Source: an uncultured Rhizobiaceae group bacterium (lineage in GTDB: Bacteria > Pseudomonadota > Alphaproteobacteria > Rhizobiales > Rhizobiaceae). Taken from it: a stretch of DNA of 17,632 bases. Both the position numbers and the translations under genes were made by a program. Of the stretch, positions 1 through 7,455 are shown one piece after another; within the stretch, counting starts at the first letter, position 1, and every line of letters begins with the position of its first letter. The stretch spans positions 1 to 17,632 of the forward strand of contig CAJQOR010000138.1 of NCBI GenBank assembly GCA_905479965.1, given 5' to 3'. The notes under the pieces were generated by a model that saw nothing but the letters and a program-made list of their open reading frames with translations, did not search any database and had not been told where the DNA came from.

Positions 1-519
1 CTATTGCGCAAGAAGATCAGTTGGAAGGGGCTCTGGCAAACAGCGATTGAAACCGGTCATATCACAGCTTCTATTTTGTTCTTGATTTTGATGGCTTCTT
101 TATATAGCCGGATGCTTGGCTATGCAGGGCTGCCAAATGAATTAAATGCATTTTTACAAGAATATAATTTTGGCTTTGTAACCATTATGATCATCTATGT
201 TTTATTGATGCTCTTTTTGGGAACAATTTTAGATACTGCATCTATCATTTTAATTGTTGTACCGCTCTTTTTAACGTTGATTGAATCCATGGGGTTGAGC
301 CTTGTGTGGTTTGGTATTGTCACGGTTATTGGTGCTGAGATTGGGCTTCTAACGCCACCTTTGGGCATTTCATGTTTCGTGATTAAAGCAACATTGAATG
401 ATCCGAAAATCTCTCTTAAGGACGTCTTCATGGGCGCGTTTCCATTTGCAGTCATTATGTTGCTCGTTCTTATTCTCATTATTAAATACCCAGTTCTGTC
501 CGTTGGGATCTTGAACTAA
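1..519 (+). CDS. dctM: TRAP transporter large permease (DctM family), 5'-truncated by window edge
   Basis: This is the C-terminal ~172 residues of the 12-TM-type large subunit of a tripartite ATP-independent periplasmic transporter, which imports organic acids with Na+/H+ symport together with a small permease and a periplasmic binding protein. The frame is open from base 1; the TTG at 4 is not a convincing start, so the gene begins upstream. About five hydrophobic segments are visible. The family signature near the end reads TPPLGISCFVIKA (fragment residues ~116-128), followed by a last TM helix and a short tail, as is usual for DctM. The stop (517-519) is 17 bases before the dioxygenase start, so the two are probably one operon and the transporter likely imports the aromatic or acid substrate of that pathway. 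The substrate cannot be inferred from this fragment. Confidence 0.93.
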   Translation, partial: LLRKKISWKGLWQTAIETGHITASILFLILMASLYSRMLGYAGLPNELNAFLQEYNFGFVTIMIIYVLLMLFLGTILDTASIILIVVPLFLTLIESMGLSLVWFGIVTVIGAEIGLLTPPLGISCFVIKATLNDPKISLKDVFMGAFPFAVIMLLVLILIIKYPVLSVGILN

Positions 520-536
520 AAAATTGGAGGCCTTAA

Positions 537-1412
537 ATGCGCACAGTCACAAAAGATACAATCACTCAGGCATTTTTGGATTATTGCGAACCAGAAACAG
601 ATGATCGTTTGAAATTTATTCTGGACCGCTTGGTTCATCATCTTCACGACTTTGTTCGCGAAACGGATCTTTCTCATGAAGAGTGGAGAAAGGGTCTTGA
701 GTTCTTGCGGTTCACTGGTGAGATGACAGATGATGAGCGCAATGAATTTGTGCTTTTGTCTGACGTCCTTGGGCTTTCATCACTGGTTGATATGGTGCAT
801 TCGCCTGAGGGGGTGACACCTTCTAGCGTGCTTGGGCCTTTCCATATTCTAGGTGCGCCCGATCTTGCCGTCGGTGGCGATTTAAAACGTGATAATGAAG
901 GTGCAACGATCATTGTTGAAGGTAAGGTCACTGATCCTGATGGAAATCCGATTGCTGGTGCTGAAATTGAAATTTGGCAAACTGCAGATAATGGCCTTTA
1001 TTCCAACCAAGACAATGCGCAACCAGAATATAATCTGCGCGGTCATATGACTGTTGGAGATGATGGTGTCTATAAGCTCACGACAGTGCGCCCTGCGCCA
1101 TATACTGTGCCGATTGATGGCTCAGTTGGTGAGATGCTTAAAGCCACCGGTCGTCATCCATGGCGCCCGTCGCATTTGCATTTCATCATCACTGCACCTG
1201 GATATCGCTCGCTGGTCACCGAGGTGTTCCCAAGTGATGACCCGTATCTTGATAATGATGCGGTCTTTGGTGTGCGCGAAAAGCTCATCATGGAATATGT
1301 TGAGCAGACTGATAAGTCTAAAATTCCGGCAGGATTGGAAATTGGTGAGAATGTAACGATGCCATTCTTCACGGTCGATTTCGATTTTGTACTTGGAAAA
1401 GAAGATAGCTAA
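537..1412 (+). CDS. Intradiol ring-cleavage dioxygenase (hydroxyquinol 1,2-dioxygenase-like)
   Basis: This 291-residue non-haem Fe(III) dioxygenase cleaves a catechol-type ring between its two hydroxyls. It has the all-helical N-terminal domain of the catechol/hydroxyquinol 1,2-dioxygenase group (residues 1-~100), then the beta-sandwich catalytic domain. The four iron ligands of the family are present with correct spacing: Y155 (GLYSNQD), Y189 (RPAPYTVP), H213 and H215 (RPSHLHF). Overall length and the segment ATGRHPWRPSHLHF look more like hydroxyquinol 1,2-dioxygenase (product maleylacetate) than catechol 1,2-dioxygenase, but substrate assignment from memory is tentative. GGAGG at 526-530 sits 6 bases before the ATG and fixes the start. 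It follows the TRAP permease closely and faces the convergent GntR regulator. No maleylacetate reductase is in the window. Confidence 0.92.
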   Translation: MRTVTKDTITQAFLDYCEPETDDRLKFILDRLVHHLHDFVRETDLSHEEWRKGLEFLRFTGEMTDDERNEFVLLSDVLGLSSLVDMVHSPEGVTPSSVLGPFHILGAPDLAVGGDLKRDNEGATIIVEGKVTDPDGNPIAGAEIEIWQTADNGLYSNQDNAQPEYNLRGHMTVGDDGVYKLTTVRPAPYTVPIDGSVGEMLKATGRHPWRPSHLHFIITAPGYRSLVTEVFPSDDPYLDNDAVFGVREKLIMEYVEQTDKSKIPAGLEIGENVTMPFFTVDFDFVLGKEDS

Positions 1413-1442
1413 GCTCTTAAATCAATATGGTTGGCTCGATCA

Positions 1443-2183
1443 TTAGTCAGCCATATTTTCCTTCAAGAAATTGCCTGTATTATCGTAATGACTTATGAGT
1501 AATCTAGCAGCTAAATCTTCATCGCGTGCTAAAACTGCATCGCAAATTGCACCATGTTCTGCGGTAACATCCCGCGTTGGATAAGCTGCTTTACCGGAGA
1601 GTTGACGATATCTTACATTCTGATCATATAATTGGTCACAGAATTTTAACAGAAAACTAGATCCACAGGCGGATATCAGCGTCATGTGGAAATGCTTATG
1701 GCGTTTTTCCCATTCAACATTTGCAATGAAATGGTCGCCATCTTCTGTGCGTGGAACGCGTGATAAACGATAAGTGGCAAGCACAACCTGTTCTTCCCAC
1801 CCGCTTTTACCGTTTTTGATGGATTCACGTAATGCTCGCTCTTCTAACCAGCAACGTGTTTTTAATAATTCTTCAAATTCATTTGCGCTGACAGATGCAA
1901 CACGAAACCCGCGTTGATCCATGCGTTCTACAAAGTGATCTGATGTTAAGAGGCTAAGCGCTTCGCGAACCGGGCTTGAGCCAACCTCATATTCCTGACG
2001 GAGCTTTTCAACCTTCAGTTTTTGACCTGGTTTGAGAATACCTGAAATGATGTCATCTCGCAGCCGCGAATAAGCGCGGCTTGTCATAGATTCAGATGTT
2101 GTTACATCACTATGACTTGTGGCGGTTGCTTGTTGATCCAACTCAACGATTTTTCTGTCCACGGTTTTCAAATCAATGCTCAC
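1443..2183 (-). CDS. GntR-family transcriptional regulator, FCD (FadR C-terminal) subfamily
   Basis: This is a 246-residue one-component repressor or activator. A winged helix-turn-helix covers about residues 36-97 (IISGILKPGQKL, then VGSSPVREALSLL as recognition helix, then the RGFRVA wing). The C-terminal all-helical FCD ligand/metal-binding domain covers about 100-240, with candidate metal ligands H166, H210 and H232. The position that is usually Asp, four residues before the first His, is H162 here. The start is GTG (2181-2183); an ATG two bases upstream is out of frame and the ribosome-binding site is weak. The unusually long ~35-residue polar N-terminus before the HTH means M33 could be the true start. 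It lies 58 bp downstream of malonyl-CoA decarboxylase on the same strand and is convergent with the dioxygenase, so it probably controls one or both catabolic units. Its effector is unknown. Confidence 0.9.
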   Translation of the reverse strand: MSIDLKTVDRKIVELDQQATATSHSDVTTSESMTSRAYSRLRDDIISGILKPGQKLKVEKLRQEYEVGSSPVREALSLLTSDHFVERMDQRGFRVASVSANEFEELLKTRCWLEERALRESIKNGKSGWEEQVVLATYRLSRVPRTEDGDHFIANVEWEKRHKHFHMTLISACGSSFLLKFCDQLYDQNVRYRQLSGKAAYPTRDVTAEHGAICDAVLARDEDLAARLLISHYDNTGNFLKENMAD

Positions 2184-2241
2184 ATCTTGTCAAAGGTTTA
2201 GACTTGTTGTTATGCCCAATGCATAGCGTCATTTAGATTGC

Positions 2242-3624
2242 CTAGGCAATATCATTGATAACGGTTTCCAACAAGATCAGGTTATTGTGGAAGCTTTTTG
2301 CTGATCGACTTATTGCAGAAGACGTAAAAATCTCACCCTTCTCAACAAAGCCTTCGTGATTCTTCTCAATTTCATTGAGGCGATAGCCATAATTTACCAT
2401 CGCGCCAAATGAGTTTTTTAAACCCGCGTTAGAAAGATCCGCTGGCCAATTTGTGCGTTCCAATCTTGCACCATTCCCTAGGTGAAATTTTGCCACTGAA
2501 TCAAGAGGCAGGTCATTTCGATCTTTTTCAAAGGTAATGTAATAGGCGATTGCGGAATGTACGGCAGAAGACATAGTGGCGATTGCATTTTCATCATCCA
2601 GCCATTCGCCCTGTCTTAGCTCTAATAGAGCTGATTTAATGTCGGAAGGGAAGTCAACCGCATCATGATCGAGGATAGAGTTGAGCCATCTTGAAAATCC
2701 TGGAATTGGTGAAAGAGTAACGAACTCTTCTAACGCAGGGAATGTTTCGCGCAAATCCTCAACTACCTGTTTGATTAAGAAGCTTCCCAAGGGGATGCCT
2801 CTTAAGCCTTTTTGGCAGTTGGAGATCGAATAAAAAGTTGCTGTTTTAGCTGTTTCTACGTCCAAAAATGTGCGTTCATCTTCCAAAATAAACCCAATTT
2901 CTTGTGGTTTTTCTGCGGTTAAGGCAACCTCGACAAAAATAAGCGGTTCTTCCTTAAGGCGTGGATGAAAGAAACCATAGATATGACGATCAGGTGGATC
3001 TAGTCTTTTGCGCAAGTCGTCCCACCCAGACATATTATGTACAGCTTCATAACGAATGATCTTCTCAAGGATCGATGCAGAGCTAGACCAATCAAGGCGT
3101 TTTAGATTCAAGAACCCGCCATTAAACCATGACGTAAAGAGCTTCTTGAAATCTGTATCAACATCTTTCAGACTTGGATCATCCTTGATGAACTCTAACA
3201 AGTCCTCGCGCATTTTAATTAACAAAAGTGTCGCGTTATCAGCTTGGTTGAGTCTTAGAATAAGGCGTCTGCGCATAGGTTCGCTTATCTCAGACAAAAG
3301 CGCCAAATTGCTATCGGAAGGGCTATCTAAGAATGCCTTTGCTGCATTAACGGCAAGATCGTGTGGTGCAGAAAACTCGCTGAGCAGTGCCTTAAAGAAT
3401 AAGAATTTTTCATCTGGCGGTAGATATTGATAACAATCCAATATCTCAAACGACAGAGCGATGCCGGAAGCTTCGCCTTTGCTGGATAAAAGCTTGTGGC
3501 ATAATTCAATAACTTTTTTGCCAGTAACTTGTCTGCGATCTTCGCGAGATATACCAATTATGTTCCGTCCGCGGTGGGCGACAGCTGATAAAAAATTAGA
3601 TATAGCAAAAGAATTTGGCATCAT
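2242..3624 (-). CDS. Malonyl-CoA decarboxylase (MatA/MCD family)
   Basis: This 460-residue enzyme converts malonyl-CoA to acetyl-CoA and CO2. The N-terminal helical domain (residues ~1-180) and the C-terminal GNAT-like catalytic domain (~185-460) of the family are both present. Recognisable blocks are YEAVH (192-196), FYSISNCQKGLRGIPLG (264-280), TLSPIPGFSRW (303-313) with the conserved Ser S305, and AKFHLGNGARLER (378-390) with the conserved catalytic His H381. The start is ATG 3622-3624 (a second ATG follows immediately); no good Shine-Dalgarno sequence is seen. The 12-bp palindrome AATATCGATATT lies 9 bases upstream of the start and could be an operator. Unlike the classical mat operon, no malonyl-CoA synthetase (matB) or malonate carrier is adjacent, so the malonyl-CoA may come from another reaction, for example a neighbouring pathway. 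Family assignment is secure. Confidence 0.95.
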   Translation of the reverse strand: MMPNSFAISNFLSAVAHRGRNIIGISREDRRQVTGKKVIELCHKLLSSKGEASGIALSFEILDCYQYLPPDEKFLFFKALLSEFSAPHDLAVNAAKAFLDSPSDSNLALLSEISEPMRRRLILRLNQADNATLLLIKMREDLLEFIKDDPSLKDVDTDFKKLFTSWFNGGFLNLKRLDWSSSASILEKIIRYEAVHNMSGWDDLRKRLDPPDRHIYGFFHPRLKEEPLIFVEVALTAEKPQEIGFILEDERTFLDVETAKTATFYSISNCQKGLRGIPLGSFLIKQVVEDLRETFPALEEFVTLSPIPGFSRWLNSILDHDAVDFPSDIKSALLELRQGEWLDDENAIATMSSAVHSAIAYYITFEKDRNDLPLDSVAKFHLGNGARLERTNWPADLSNAGLKNSFGAMVNYGYRLNEIEKNHEGFVEKGEIFTSSAISRSAKSFHNNLILLETVINDIA

Positions 3625-3907
3625 AAATCAATAATATCGATATTTTTTGAATTATACAAGTTCCTATTTTCCAAATAATGAGACTATTAATTTTATACCT
3701 AATCTAAAATATTGATAATGTTTACAGTATGTTAATGAGATAATTACGATGCAGTAAGTAAATTTATGTCGGAAAATTTGATCAAAAACAAATAAATACG
3801 TCTTTTAAAAATATTGATATTTTTGGTTGAAATCCTAAAATATATGTGAAAAATAGTACTTAGAATTTAATTAGATAGTCCACACTAACAATAAATTGGA
3901 GATAAAT
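3625..3907. promoter_or_regulatory. AT-rich divergent promoter region with three copies of AATATYGATAWT
   Basis: This region separates malonyl-CoA decarboxylase (minus) from the DRE-TIM synthase (plus) and must hold both promoters. It is strikingly AT-rich. Three related 12-mers are visible: AATATCGATATT (3633-3644, perfect palindrome), AATATTGATAAT (3708-3719) and AATATTGATATT (3810-3821, embedded in a longer A/T-flanked dyad). The first lies just upstream of the decarboxylase start. Their repetition and symmetry suggest binding sites of one regulator, possibly the nearby GntR protein, although they do not look like a textbook FadR-type operator. Chance in AT-rich DNA is a real alternative. 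Confidence 0.45.
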
Positions 3908-5128
3908 GTGCGCGAGGATCATTTTGAAGACGGCAAATACTGGGTAAGTCCGTATAACTTCGTGCCAGAGGTTAGAAAATCCTTAAACCTCCCTGAAAAA
4001 GTGGAAATTCATGATGCAACACTGCGTGATGGTGAGCAGACGCCTGGTGTTGTTTTTTCAATAGATGATAAAATTGCCATAGCACAAAAGTTAGATGAGG
4101 TTGGGGTGGAGCGTATTGAGGCTGGAATGCCTGCGGTATCTGCACAAGATGAAGAAGCCATCAAACAAATCTCTAAACTCGGTTTAAAGTCTCGCATTTA
4201 CACGTTTGCACGCGCAATGAAATCCGATATCGACAAAGCGTTAGAATGCGGTGCGCATGGAGTGATTATTGAAGTGCCAATTGGCTATCCAAAACTGGTC
4301 ACTCAATTTGGATGGACATGGAAAGACGTTTTGGCCAAAAGTGCGCCTATTATACGCTATGCTCAGGAAAACGGTTTGCACGCGGTGTTTTTCCCCTATG
4401 ACACAACACGTGCACGTGCTGATGATTTGGAAAACCTTTGCAAAGGCATCATGGCTGAAGCTCCGCCTGACTCAATTGGTATTGTCGACACTATGGGGTG
4501 CGCAACACCTGAAGCCATCAAATATATGGTGCGTTGGGTTAAGGAGATGACGTCGCTCCCGATTGAGATCCACACACACAATGATTTTGGCATGGGTGTT
4601 GCAACAGAGCTTGCAGCTGTCACCGCAGGCGCTGAATGTGTGCATAGCTGTGGCAATGGCTTGGGCGAACGCACGGGTAATGCAGCGCTTGAAGAGTTGA
4701 TGCTTGGTCTAGATCTTCTTTATGGTTATGATACGGGTTATCGCTTGGATAAATTGCCAGAATTAGGTGATTTATTATCAAAGCTTTCTAATATCCCAAT
4801 TCAGCGAAATAAACCGATTTTGGGCTCAGGCAATTTCACACGAGAATCTGGCATTGGCATTAATTTTGTCATGCATGACCCTCTTGTCATGTTCGGAACG
4901 CATCCTGCGCTGACAGGACGTGTTGGTGAAGTTGTTCTTGGTAAGAAAAGTGGTAAGGCGTCGATCCTTTACAAGCTTGAAGAACTAAACCTTGGCGCTG
5001 CAAATGATGAACAAGTTGCTGAAATGTTGGCTGAAGTTAAGAAGGCCGGTATTCAAAAGCGTGATATTCTTGAAGATGCGGAATTCACTGCAATTGTTGA
5101 AGGTGTCCGTTCAAGTTCAGCGGCTTAG
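3908..5128 (+). CDS. DRE-TIM metallolyase-family acyltransferase (2-isopropylmalate/homocitrate synthase-like)
   Basis: This 406-residue enzyme of the LeuA/homocitrate synthase/citramalate synthase superfamily condenses an acyl-CoA with a 2-oxoacid, or catalyses a related aldol-type step. In the longer reading from the TTG at 3896 (residue 1), the DATLRDGEQTPG signature is at 40-51 with the catalytic Arg/metal Asp pair R44-D45, the HxH metal ligands are H226 and H228 (IHTHND), and the GNGLGERTGNA block (253-263) supplies N262. The start is placed at GTG 3908-3910 because GGAG at 3898-3901 is a well-spaced ribosome-binding site for it; the TTG overlaps that site and an ATG at 3906 is out of frame. 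There is no LeuA regulatory domain (LeuA is usually >500 residues), which fits homocitrate synthase-type or catabolic relatives. It is followed 25 bp later by a GST. The substrate is not determined. Confidence 0.88.
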   Translation: MREDHFEDGKYWVSPYNFVPEVRKSLNLPEKVEIHDATLRDGEQTPGVVFSIDDKIAIAQKLDEVGVERIEAGMPAVSAQDEEAIKQISKLGLKSRIYTFARAMKSDIDKALECGAHGVIIEVPIGYPKLVTQFGWTWKDVLAKSAPIIRYAQENGLHAVFFPYDTTRARADDLENLCKGIMAEAPPDSIGIVDTMGCATPEAIKYMVRWVKEMTSLPIEIHTHNDFGMGVATELAAVTAGAECVHSCGNGLGERTGNAALEELMLGLDLLYGYDTGYRLDKLPELGDLLSKLSNIPIQRNKPILGSGNFTRESGIGINFVMHDPLVMFGTHPALTGRVGEVVLGKKSGKASILYKLEELNLGAANDEQVAEMLAEVKKAGIQKRDILEDAEFTAIVEGVRSSSAA

Positions 5129-5153
5129 TTCAAACTGATATTGGAATGTTCAC

Positions 5154-5954
5154 ATGGTGGGTAAACAGGACATTCCAATTCTTTATCATTCTAAAACCTC
5201 TGTTTGTTCGCAAAAGGTTCGGCTGGTGTTAGCTGAACTTGATGCGAAATGGCAGGGGATTTTTCTTGATCTGAAAAAAGGTGAGCAGTTCCTACCCGAG
5301 TATTTGTCTATAAATCCAAATGCTTCAGTTCCGGCATATATTGATGGTGAAACCTGTATAACGGAATCCAATGATATCATTATGTATTTGGTTGGAGAAA
5401 AGTTCAAAAGCTCTCACCTGTTGATCGATCCAGACAAGTTTGATGATGTGAAATCATGGTTAGATGAAAGTGTTCGTTTTCACACAGCTGTTCATGTCTT
5501 GACAACACTGTCATTAAACCGGGAAAAACTACTCTCTTTGTCACCTGAGGAATTGGCAGAAAAACTCAATCAAATTCCAGACAAAGCTCGTGCACATAGA
5601 TTATATGACGTTGTACAAAACGGTCTTGAAGGGATTGCAGCAAGCACATCTGTTATTTATCTTAAAAACATTTTTCAAAAACTCGAGACGCAATTGCAAG
5701 GCGGTCAGTTTCTTTGTGGCGATGGCATAACGCTTGCGGATTTGGCGATATTACCGTTTTTAATGAGAATTGAATTTCTGCAGTTGAAGCCGGATTGGTC
5801 TGACACAAAATTTGATGCGGTAGATGATTGGATTGAAAGACTAAAGCAACGGCCTTCATTTATAAAAGCGATTGTGGATTTTCATAGCTCCGAAGCGCTC
5901 GAAAAATATAAAACGCATGGAACGCCAGTGCGCAAAGAACTTCTGAAATTATAA
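5154..5954 (+). CDS. Glutathione S-transferase family protein (possibly beta-etherase-like)
   Basis: This is a 266-residue cytosolic GST-fold protein. The N-terminal thioredoxin-like domain (residues ~7-85) contains YHSKTSVCSQKVRLVL (candidate catalytic Ser/Cys at 13-18), the cis-proline motif SVPAYID (58-64) and the glutathione-binding TESNDIIMYL (70-79). The C-terminal helical domain (~95-250) has GITLADLAILPF with the usual ADxA-type N-capping motif. The protein is longer than typical ~210-residue GSTs, because of an insertion of roughly residues 110-165 in the helical domain. This recalls the bacterial LigE/LigF beta-etherase group, but that comparison is from memory and weak. GGA at 5143-5145 precedes the ATG by 8 bases. 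It is 25 bp downstream of the DRE-TIM gene and probably co-transcribed with it, suggesting a glutathione-dependent step (dehalogenation, ether cleavage or isomerisation) in the same pathway. Confidence 0.88.
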   Translation: MVGKQDIPILYHSKTSVCSQKVRLVLAELDAKWQGIFLDLKKGEQFLPEYLSINPNASVPAYIDGETCITESNDIIMYLVGEKFKSSHLLIDPDKFDDVKSWLDESVRFHTAVHVLTTLSLNREKLLSLSPEELAEKLNQIPDKARAHRLYDVVQNGLEGIAASTSVIYLKNIFQKLETQLQGGQFLCGDGITLADLAILPFLMRIEFLQLKPDWSDTKFDAVDDWIERLKQRPSFIKAIVDFHSSEALEKYKTHGTPVRKELLKL

Positions 5955-6161
5955 GAAAAGTATCAGTCAGTGATCACTTAATTATTACATCGATCAAATT
6001 GGTTTCCATAACGTTCAAACTTCATAATTGCTTCACAATTTTATTCGAAACCCTTCGCATTGATTTGGTTCAAATGAATTAAGCCTTTTGCGGGGACATC
6101 TTCTGGGAGCTAATCATTAGTCGCTAAACCTCACCTCTTCAGTTTTAAAAGGACCCTTATC

Positions 6162-6698
6162 ATGCTAAAAAAAATCCCATTGGCTCTATCACTGTTCGCA
6201 TTTTTAAACGTTACATCTGCACACGCAGAGAACGTTGAAATTTATCTCACAGACATCCTTGATAACGTGCAGAACGGTTATTGCCTTGATATCGCACGTG
6301 CACAAGGCGACAAAGCAAATCCAGATGACGGATTGCAGGGACACACATGCTACAGTCCATCTGGTGAACTTGGTGTCGATCAAGCCTTCGATGCGGCTAA
6401 ATTTTCAGATGGTGTTTTGTATATGCCTGAATTTGATGTTTGTGCTTCAGTTGGCTCAAATGATGCTGGCACTTCAATTGATCTTGCCGCTTGCGATGGC
6501 AGCGCAGCGCAATCCTTTAGCTTTTCAGGCGAAGGTTCAATTGTTCCAGCCTCAGCAGAGGGTATGTGCTTGACGCTTGCAGAAGCAACGAGAACCGGCC
6601 GTAGTGATGCAAATCAGATTAAGGTTCTTGGCCTTGAAGCTTGTAATGAAGCGCAATCAACATACCAAACATGGTCAGTTCGCAGTTCTGCGAACTAA
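6162..6698 (+). CDS. Secreted ricin-type beta-trefoil (lectin-like) protein
   Basis: This 178-residue protein has a clear Sec signal peptide: positive KK, hydrophobic LALSLFAFL, cleavage after AHA at residue 22. The mature ~156 residues look like one beta-trefoil of the ricin B/carbohydrate-binding type. Six cysteines form three likely pairs (C41-C63, C94-C111, C136-C161), one per trefoil repeat. Each repeat has the CL.I/CASVG/CLTL start, and the last ends in the ricin QxW-like motif (QTWSV, 169-173). No catalytic domain is attached, so binding to a glycan or surface is the likely role. The start is supported by AAGGA about 9 bases upstream. It stands alone, with 207 bp upstream and 140 bp downstream free of genes. 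A role with the nearby exopolysaccharide is possible but only inferred from position. Confidence 0.75.
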   Translation: MLKKIPLALSLFAFLNVTSAHAENVEIYLTDILDNVQNGYCLDIARAQGDKANPDDGLQGHTCYSPSGELGVDQAFDAAKFSDGVLYMPEFDVCASVGSNDAGTSIDLAACDGSAAQSFSFSGEGSIVPASAEGMCLTLAEATRTGRSDANQIKVLGLEACNEAQSTYQTWSVRSSAN

Positions 6699-6721
6699 GT
6701 CTTGGTTCGTTTTTCTATTTG

Positions 6722-6749
6722 CCTGAACGCTTGTAATTATGCGTTCAGG
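6722..6749 (+). terminator. Stable hairpin after the lectin-like gene, possible terminator
   Basis: CCTGAACGC (6722-6730) and GCGTTCAGG (6741-6749) form a perfect 9-bp stem with a 10-base loop, 23 bases after the lectin-like stop. No T-tract follows on the plus strand, so a classical rho-independent terminator is not demonstrated; it could instead protect the transcript end. Confidence 0.35.
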
Positions 6750-6838
6750 AGCAATCTATTATAACATTGATGAAATTGTGCTTGTAAGAACTTTGAATTA
6801 CCGCGTAAAACTTATGCTGTTGGATAGGTGGTGTAAGC

Positions 6839-7390
6839 ATGGAAAATAAATGGAAAACTCTCTCAGAAGATACTGTCTTTGCAGCTGAACCCTTTCTTAA
6901 GGTCGTGCGGCAGAAAGTTCAGATCGATGAGACGCGTGTCATTGACGATTTTTACCAAATACATCTGAGACCTTTTGTTATTACCGTGCCGTTTATGGAA
7001 AATGGCAAAGTGCTTATCATGCGCCAATATAAGCACGGCGTTGGTAAGACTTCGCTGACCTTTCCGGGCGGCTTTGCTGATGAGGGGGAGGCGCCTGAAC
7101 AGGCATGCCATCGCGAGCTGTTAGAAGAAACGGGCGTTAAAGCTGCACACACGCATCTTTTAGGAACGTTCACAGACAATGGAAATCAACGAGGTTGTGT
7201 GGGGACTTATTTTATCCAGAACGGCTGTCATAAAATTCAAGAGCCAGATTCGGGTGATTTAGAAGATATGGAATTGCTTGAAATGAGTGTTGAGGACATC
7301 GATAAAGCGTTGTTTTCAGGCGATATCGCCATTACGCACCATGCTGCAGTTTGGTCAATGGCTAGGCTGCATTTGAATATTTCTACGTGA
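6839..7390 (+). CDS. NUDIX hydrolase (ADP-ribose pyrophosphatase-like)
   Basis: This 183-residue cytosolic pyrophosphohydrolase acts on a nucleoside diphosphate linked to another moiety. The Nudix box GX5EX7REUXEEXGU is matched completely at residues 78-100: G78, E84, then REL at 92-94, E96, E97, G99 and V100, with the metal-binding EE pair intact. The N-terminal beta-sheet leading to the box (FVITVPFMENGKVLIMRQY) resembles ADP-ribose/NDP-sugar pyrophosphatases (NudF-like), but the substrate is not certain. AGGTGGT about 7 bases before the ATG supports the start. It is monocistronic, with a hairpin terminator shortly after the stop. If it acts on NDP-sugars it could touch the GDP-mannose pool used by the neighbouring polysaccharide locus; that is speculation. 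Confidence 0.93.
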   Translation: MENKWKTLSEDTVFAAEPFLKVVRQKVQIDETRVIDDFYQIHLRPFVITVPFMENGKVLIMRQYKHGVGKTSLTFPGGFADEGEAPEQACHRELLEETGVKAAHTHLLGTFTDNGNQRGCVGTYFIQNGCHKIQEPDSGDLEDMELLEMSVEDIDKALFSGDIAITHHAAVWSMARLHLNIST

Positions 7391-7420
7391 TGGCCTGGTA
7401 AATAATGCTGCATGATGGTC

Positions 7421-7455
7421 TGGTTCGGCCACTGCGCAGCCGAACCATAATTTTT
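7421..7455 (+). terminator. Rho-independent terminator after the NUDIX gene
   Basis: TGGTTCGGC (7421-7429) pairs perfectly with GCCGAACCA (7439-7447) around a 9-base loop and is followed by TAATTTTT on the plus strand. It ends the NUDIX transcript. The same hairpin lies just beyond the stop of the convergent RTX gene, but the minus strand lacks a U-tract there. Confidence 0.75.

Noticed and set aside
1422..1452. Imperfect inverted repeat between dioxygenase and GntR gene as a bidirectional terminator
   Set aside because: The AATATGG/CCATATT arms are interrupted by mismatches and part lies in the GntR coding end; support is weak.
3896..3907. TTG start for the DRE-TIM enzyme
   Set aside because: The TTG overlaps GGAG, which is ideally placed as ribosome-binding site for the in-frame GTG at 3908.
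5969..5978. Palindrome AGTGATCACT after the GST gene as a terminator
   Set aside because: Too short a stem with no loop and no T-tract; it may be chance.
5955..6161. Search for a small gene or RNA in the gap before the lectin-like gene
   Set aside because: No open frame with start signals and no stable structured RNA pattern was seen; it probably only holds the promoter.
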